In this document: piece after piece, positions 28,257 to 32,639 of the stretch
Numbering within the stretch: position 1 is the stretch's first letter
Layout of the letters: each line of letters begins with the position of its first letter
Origin: Chara braunii
Lineage: Eukaryota; Streptophyta; Charophyceae; Charales; Characeae
Length of the DNA: 32,639 nucleotides
Assembly (NCBI GenBank): GCA_003427395.1
Contig: BFEA01000410.1
Span: forward strand, 667,524-700,162
Reading direction: 5' to 3'
The notes under the pieces: model-generated
Told to the model about the DNA's origin: nothing
What the model saw: the letters and a program-made list of their open reading frames with translations, nothing else
Databases searched by the model: none
Program-made: the position numbers and the translations under genes

Positions 28257-29099
28257 TACTTGCCCAGCATGCCGTTGTGGCCTTGATCTGCCATGCTTAA
28301 ATAACTGTGCACGTCATTCTTCCATACTGATGACATGTCAGCAACATGCCATGTGTCGTCAGTGCTTCCAGGAAGCAGTCATAGAAAGTATGTCTTTACT
28401 GCGTGGACTATCCCCGGTGCCATCACCCACCACATCCTCTCCTAGCGTGTCCCACATGCGGTGTTGGTCATACACCTACGGCAACCGCAGAGGGTTCTTC
28501 CTCTTCCTTGCCAGACGTGCGACACACAGCAGCCTGAGGAGGAAAATGGGCCTCTATATGAACCAGCTTCAGAGCGGGGTACTGATCGCTTATCACCATC
28601 AAGGCGAGCTGTTGTGGACCAAATCCTGCAGCAGCTGAACGCCCTTGCTTTGGACCGACCCTCCCTGTCGTCGTCTGCCCATACAGAAGGAATAAATACT
28701 GAGGAAACCCAGGAAACATGCTCTATGCCGCTATGTGATGTTCCGCCGGAGATTCGACTTGCATGTGGTTCACATGCTTTGTGCGGTGAGGATTATGAAG
28801 GAATAGTCCGTGCGCGTTTCTGCTTTCATACCTACGACGACAGTCAGCACTGTACTCATGTACGGCACCCTGACATGTCATGTCCAATTTGTAGACAGGG
28901 GCTAGAACGGCAGTGCCTCTATAATTGTGGTCGACGTGCCTCCGTGTTCCTAGCATGTAGGAGCCACGTTGCCTGTGACATCTGTCTGCGCCGTGCCATT
29001 CGATGCAGCAACTGTGACTGCGAAAACTGGATGCGGTGCTTCCACAGTCCACACCTGAACCAGTCCTGTCCGGTCTGTAGGGATTGTCACTTACCATAG
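28250..29099 (+). pseudogene. Tandem RING-like zinc-module protein, frames broken
   Basis: The first module lies in one frame at 28255-28380: CPACRCGL, then CLNNC, TCQQHAMCRQC. The next Cys pair CPTC (28448-28459) lies in a second frame. A third frame, open from 28461 to the TAG at 29097-29099, carries QILQQLNALAL, then CGSHALCGEDY, CPICRQGL, CLYNC, CRSHVACDIC, CSNCDC and CPVC. C-x2-C ... C-x2-H-x2-C-x2-C ... C-x2-C fits the C3HC4 RING-HC order (E3 ubiquitin ligases). The first and third modules are clearly duplicates. The segment follows the USP-like lobe with only a one-base frame change, at a C run. Confidence 0.5.
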
Positions 29100-29356
29100 G
29101 CAATAACTGCTCCTTGACTCAAAATCTTGTGCAACCCAAACACAAATGAACCTCATGTGCTATTCCAGCGGTGAGTGTTTAGAATTCTGCGAAGCCCATC
29201 ATATACCTCTCCTCTGCCCTACCCTTGCACTCTGCTTTCCCCCTACCTCACGTCCTGACAAACTTACCTCCTGTCCCTTTCCCTCCGCCCTCTCCTTNNG
29301 TGCAACTAGGAAATACATACGAATGAGCATCAGTAAGAGTACAGACAAAGTATAAG

Positions 29357-29540
29357 TTGAAGATTTGAAGAGAAATGAACAGGAGTATGAAGACGAACGA
29401 CAAACACAAAGACTAAGCATATGCTGAAGACCCGAAGTGAAATGAACAGCTGGAGATCTGAAGGGAAATGAACAGCTGGAGATCTGAAGTGAAATGAACA
29501 CGAGTATGAAGATCTGAACTGAAGTGCACAGGAGCATACC
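29357..29540. repeat. Minisatellite, ~25-bp unit GATCTGAAGTGAAATGAACA
   Basis: About six units of GA(T/C)(C/T)(T/C)GAAG.GAAATGAACAG(C/G)(T/A)G(G) are seen. Two consecutive units are nearly identical (about 29430-29490), and the outer ones are diverged and separated by GTATGAAGA. No gene is present. Two N bases lie at 29298-29299. Confidence 0.8.
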
Positions 29541-30256
29541 TTCCCCTTCTGCCTCTTATTATAACGTGCAAGTGGGCCGTTAAGGCACACGGGGATGTGG
29601 GCAGCTGCCGCTCAACCACCATCAACGTGGGCAGCCTTGTATGTGCGAGGCAAAGTGAAAGAGGAGCTGTTGCCCCAAAGAAACCCTAGCTAAACACGGT
29701 TCAAAATGGTTCTATTATGATTCGTGCTGCCTGTTTGGGCGGACTCAGTCCGGTTCTACTCGTCTGGTTGGAATAGGGGTTGTTGTGGGGGAAGCTTATA
29801 ACACACAGCACACAGACTCAGACAGCAGGGAACCAGCAAACACACAGAACAGCGATAAAACTCAGAAAAGCACAGGTTTCACAGTCTGGAATTTTGCATG
29901 TTATTACATATGCGAGCAAGAGTTTTACCTGTGTTGTCTAAGCGGCCATAGCAGCCGAGGACAGAGAAGACAATCCAGTGGCTGGTTTTGATTGTCGATA
30001 CTATTTTTGGAGTTCATATTTCATGTGTGTTTCATGTGTGACAGAACTTGTGTGAGATTTGTGTGCAAGTGTGAAATGCATGGTGGCCTCAAAGACTTCC
30101 GATTCATTTCCTATGAGCTTCGTGATTTCAAACTTGATTCTATGGAGTTGTGTTCCTTGGTCCATTTCCCTTTGGACTCTTCTATTGTGTGGCTTATAGC
30201 ACATTTCCCTTTCAGACATTAGGCATTTGGTGCTAATTGAATCCGTCAATTTGCAG
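29541..30256 (+). other. Probable intron upstream of the AIR9-like exon
   Basis: No coding domain is found. A CACA-rich stretch (29800-29860) precedes T-rich sequence and the acceptor TTTGCAG at 30250-30256. The length back to the previous exon is unknown because no further exon of the same gene is recognisable in the window. Confidence 0.4.
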
Positions 30257-30388
30257 GTCAGAATGGTAAAACCTATGAAGCAATGGCAGATGATGTTGGC
30301 TACACGCTTGTGGCAGAGTACACTCCTGTTCGAGATGATGGTATTGTTGGTGAAGCTGTGACTGCCTCAACTGATCCCATTGCTGTTG
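30257..30388 (+). CDS. Internal exon of an AIR9-like protein (A9 repeat)
   Basis: The exon is 132 bases, bordered by TTTGCAG before and GTGAGC after. Only one frame is open: two bases, 43 codons, one base, so both introns are phase 1. It encodes NGKTYEAMADDVGYTLVAEY, then TPVRDDGIVGEAVTAS and TDPIAV. The pattern Y-x-x-x-x-x-DVG-x-x-L-x-x-EYTPVR-x-DG-x-x-G resembles the A9 repeats of AIR9, a large microtubule-associated protein with leucine-rich repeats and about eleven A9 repeats, found at cortical arrays and the cell-division site in land plants. The exon would code for one repeat. Symmetric phase suits a repeat protein that grew by exon duplication. It shows no stops, unlike all other coding traces here. 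The identity rests on one short exon. Confidence 0.6.
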
Positions 30389-31364
30389 GTGAGCTCTTTA
30401 AACGCCAGCCTCTGCCCCTCTGGTAGAGAAAGACGATTTATACACCTCCAAACCACTGTACATTAAGTCGTCACCTTGATTCACGAGCACAGTGCATTTT
30501 TCTGCATTGATTTGCCAGAACATGTTTTTTAATACTTTTCTTTCGTTTGTCCCACTCTGGTCTGCCATGAGTCTGTGTCATACCGTGCAACACAGCTATG
30601 CAGTGCACTGTACACCAGGAGTGGTGTGGTGCACCAAAAAAAAAACAGAGAATTAAAAAAAAACGAAGAAAAAAAATCAGGAAAATTGGAAGTGTTCATA
30701 AATTCAAGTTATTCAACCAATAAGAATATGTGATATAATCCTAGCCAAATGTGGCTTCAGCTTTCAAATACCTGCACCCCAGACAATCCCCCTTCTCAAT
30801 GATTGTCTCAGGAGCAAAGCCACTTCCCAAAGATAGTCGCACGAACAAAATCAGGATTCTGCTTGCTGCACAGGTAGTTGTATCGCTATCTAGAGATTGC
30901 CTGCTGGCCCCCCCAGCCATCGTTAACAGGACCTCAGCCAAGATTGTTGGCTGTCATCGAACTGCTGTTGGTGCAATAACCCATGTTGTATGCCTCATGG
31001 GAAAAACTGAGGGCCTCGCGAGGCCGAAAAGGGGAAAAAGACCCCAGCTAAAGATTCAGGGCCTGAGCGAGGTACAGTTGACAAATGTCAACTGTCGGGA
31101 CCCAACAGTCAAAGTCCAAAGTGGACCCAGCCCAGGCCGCCAGTCAGACGCACACACTTGTTTGTATGCAGGTACCCAGACAGCATCAGGACCAAGGGGA
31201 AATCTGCAACTGTACACCATCCAGGCCCTCGGCTGTGAGTCAATCTGTACTATCTGTGGGGAGGGGACCCGAGGCCAGACAGCCTCGTCAAACACTACAA
31301 AGAGACTCGTCTCAAGGTGGTCAGACTTCAGTCTTGCTATGCTGCTTTGGCGCTGGCTCGACTC
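30389..31364 (+). other. Probable intron and unassigned DNA downstream of the AIR9-like exon
   Basis: A-rich runs (30637-30690) are the only landmark. An ORF at 30751-31395 (214 codons) has no domain and no repeated coding pattern. It contains many Lys/Arg/Ser/Thr residues and runs into the minisatellite, so I do not call it a gene. Confidence 0.35.
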
Positions 31365-31735
31365 TGACTGGACGCTGGCATTGACGCTGGCTTGACGCTG
31401 GCTGTGCACAGGCACTGTGGATGACGACGCTGGACTGTGGGAGCACGCTGGCGCTTTCTGCTTTGTGCGCCAGGCATTGCTGATGTGGCGCTGCCACCTG
31501 TCTATCCTGCTGATGTGGCGCATGCCACTTGTCTGCATTGTTGATGTGGCGCATGCCATTGGTCTACATTGCTGATGTGCCGCATGCCACTTATCTGCAT
31601 TGCTGATGTGGCACTGCCACATGTCTACATTGTGTTGCTGATGTGGTGCTGCCACCTGTCTTCATTGATGATGTGGCGCATGCCACCTGTCTCTACATCT
31701 GACGTGGCATTGGCCATGCTGTCTACATGAGGTGA
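31365..31735. repeat. Minisatellite, ~31-bp unit GCTGATGTGGCGCATGCCAC
   Basis: A short GACGCTGGC array (31369-31403) precedes about eight units of GCTGATGTGGCGCATGCCAC followed by TTGTCTGCATT between 31475 and 31730. Units vary in the centre (GCGCTGCC, GCACTGCC, GTGCTGCC). The core GTGGC-GCAT-GCCAC is self-complementary. The long minus-strand ORF (31056-31655), rich in His, Gln and Met, is its shadow. Confidence 0.88.
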
Positions 31736-32589
31736 CTGGTTGCGACAAGGAGGGAGATCGGGATCTGGTACTCACCTGAGGTTGACGTTGTTACCATAAT
31801 CTGCTGTTGTCTTCATGGTCTTCACGAGATAAGAGTGCCACGTGGCACTTCTGTGTGATCAGGACTTATCATACTTGTTATCGTGTACTGGTTGATGACG
31901 TGGAGGAGAGAGGAAGCCCGGAGAAGAAGTGGGGTTACTCTTGGGTGATCATTGTTCATCTCTTCCACCTTCTCCTCTGTCTATTCTCCCTCCACTCTCT
32001 TCGTCTAAAGGTAACGAGATACTGTTTCAGATATCACTTCATGTTTACTGGAGACTTTTGTGCAGATCTGAGACTACTTGTGCTTGACGTCTGACGAGTA
32101 TCTGCCAGACTGGGTTCATTACATTGGCTCCTAGAAGCCACTAATGTGGGCTGGATGAGGGGGTAAGGGTCTTTGCAGTGACTGGCCACAGTGCCAGCAC
32201 TAGCATAGCCGGTAGCCCGCCCAGTCTCATGTCAGTGTTATGAAGGGCTTATATGGCTTGGCTCTCGCAATCAACACTGTGGTGCCAACCTATCCTATCC
32301 GTTATGGAGAGGTACAGATTGGTGGGTGTTCCCTGGTAGTGTACATACAGTAGAGAGAAGGGATGAATCAATGAAAGAGCAAAGTGATGATAGAGATGGG
32401 GAGAACCACCAATTATAAGTGGAGGTGGGGCACGAAGAAGAAGAGGATGAAGATGGAGAAGAAAAAGAGAGGGGCCAGATATGACGTTCAAAACAATCAC
32501 AATCTCTGCTCCAGTCCACTCCAACTCCAAAAATGATGCTGAAGTCTGAACCAAGAGAAGGCTCTCTGAGGTAGTCACCAAGGCACTCT

Positions 32590-32592
<3 letters not shown>
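31736..32592. other. Unassigned DNA
   Basis: No coding domain is found. A CCACGTGGCAC motif (about 31838-31848) contains the G-box CACGTG. The region 32340-32500 is purine-rich on the plus strand (GAGAAG, GAAGAAG). It could be intronic to the AIR9-like gene. Confidence 0.35.

Positions 32593-32639
<47 letters not shown>
32593..32639. repeat. CT microsatellite at the window end
   Basis: An uninterrupted (CT)n run extends to the last base; its real end lies outside the window. Confidence 0.95.

Noticed and set aside
30751-31395. 214-codon plus-strand ORF
   Set aside because: No domain, no start context, and it ends in the GACGCTGGC repeat; likely chance in intronic DNA.
31056-31655. 199-codon minus-strand ORF
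   Set aside because: Most of it is the translation of the 31-bp minisatellite (His, Gln and Trp repeats), with no domain.

Overview
The window looks like nuclear DNA of a green plant, most likely a charophyte alga such as Chara. The gag and pol wording of the LTR retrotransposon resembles elements I associate with the Chara genome, there is one exon resembling the plant microtubule protein AIR9, and repeats dominate. That species call is inference. There is no bacterial operon, CRISPR array or rRNA. Almost every long open frame is transposon remnant or low-complexity sequence.

Left flank (1-3776). The minus strand carries the start of an ORF running off the left edge, possibly a LINE ORF1. 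It is followed by an AT-rich trinucleotide tract, a strongly G-rich stretch, and about 2 kb of pyrimidine-rich non-coding DNA.

LTR retrotransposon (3777-14779, minus strand). This is an 11-kb Ty3/gypsy chromovirus-type element with both LTRs, a polypurine tract, an initiator-Met-type primer site, and recognisable gag, protease, reverse transcriptase, RNase H, integrase and chromodomain-like parts. It is dead: it has nonsense codons, frameshifts and deletions. A 510-bp solo-LTR-like insertion splits gag. A 1,396-bp insertion splits the 5' LTR next to its TATA box. A 169-bp direct repeat flanks the whole element, far longer than a normal target duplication.

Middle (14949-19414). Local tandem repeats (about 150, 134, 129 and 166 bp) lie in unassigned DNA.

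LINE complex (19415-24555). A 5'-truncated L1-like LINE is present with its endonuclease part on the minus strand and its RT, zinc-knuckle and poly(A) part on the plus strand. Copies of a 241-bp terminal-inverted-repeat element sit at every junction. The arrangement is best explained by recombination between inverted copies of that small element.

Right part (24556-32639). This holds a decayed minus-strand coding fragment, dispersed and tandem repeats, a broken plus-strand gene that appears to join a ubiquitin-specific-protease-like C-terminal lobe to tandem RING-like zinc modules (about 27780-29099), and an isolated, correctly bordered exon of an AIR9-like protein (30257-30388). Minisatellites and a terminal CT tract follow. 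The AIR9-like exon is the only piece that looks like an intact host gene; much of the window may be its intronic DNA.
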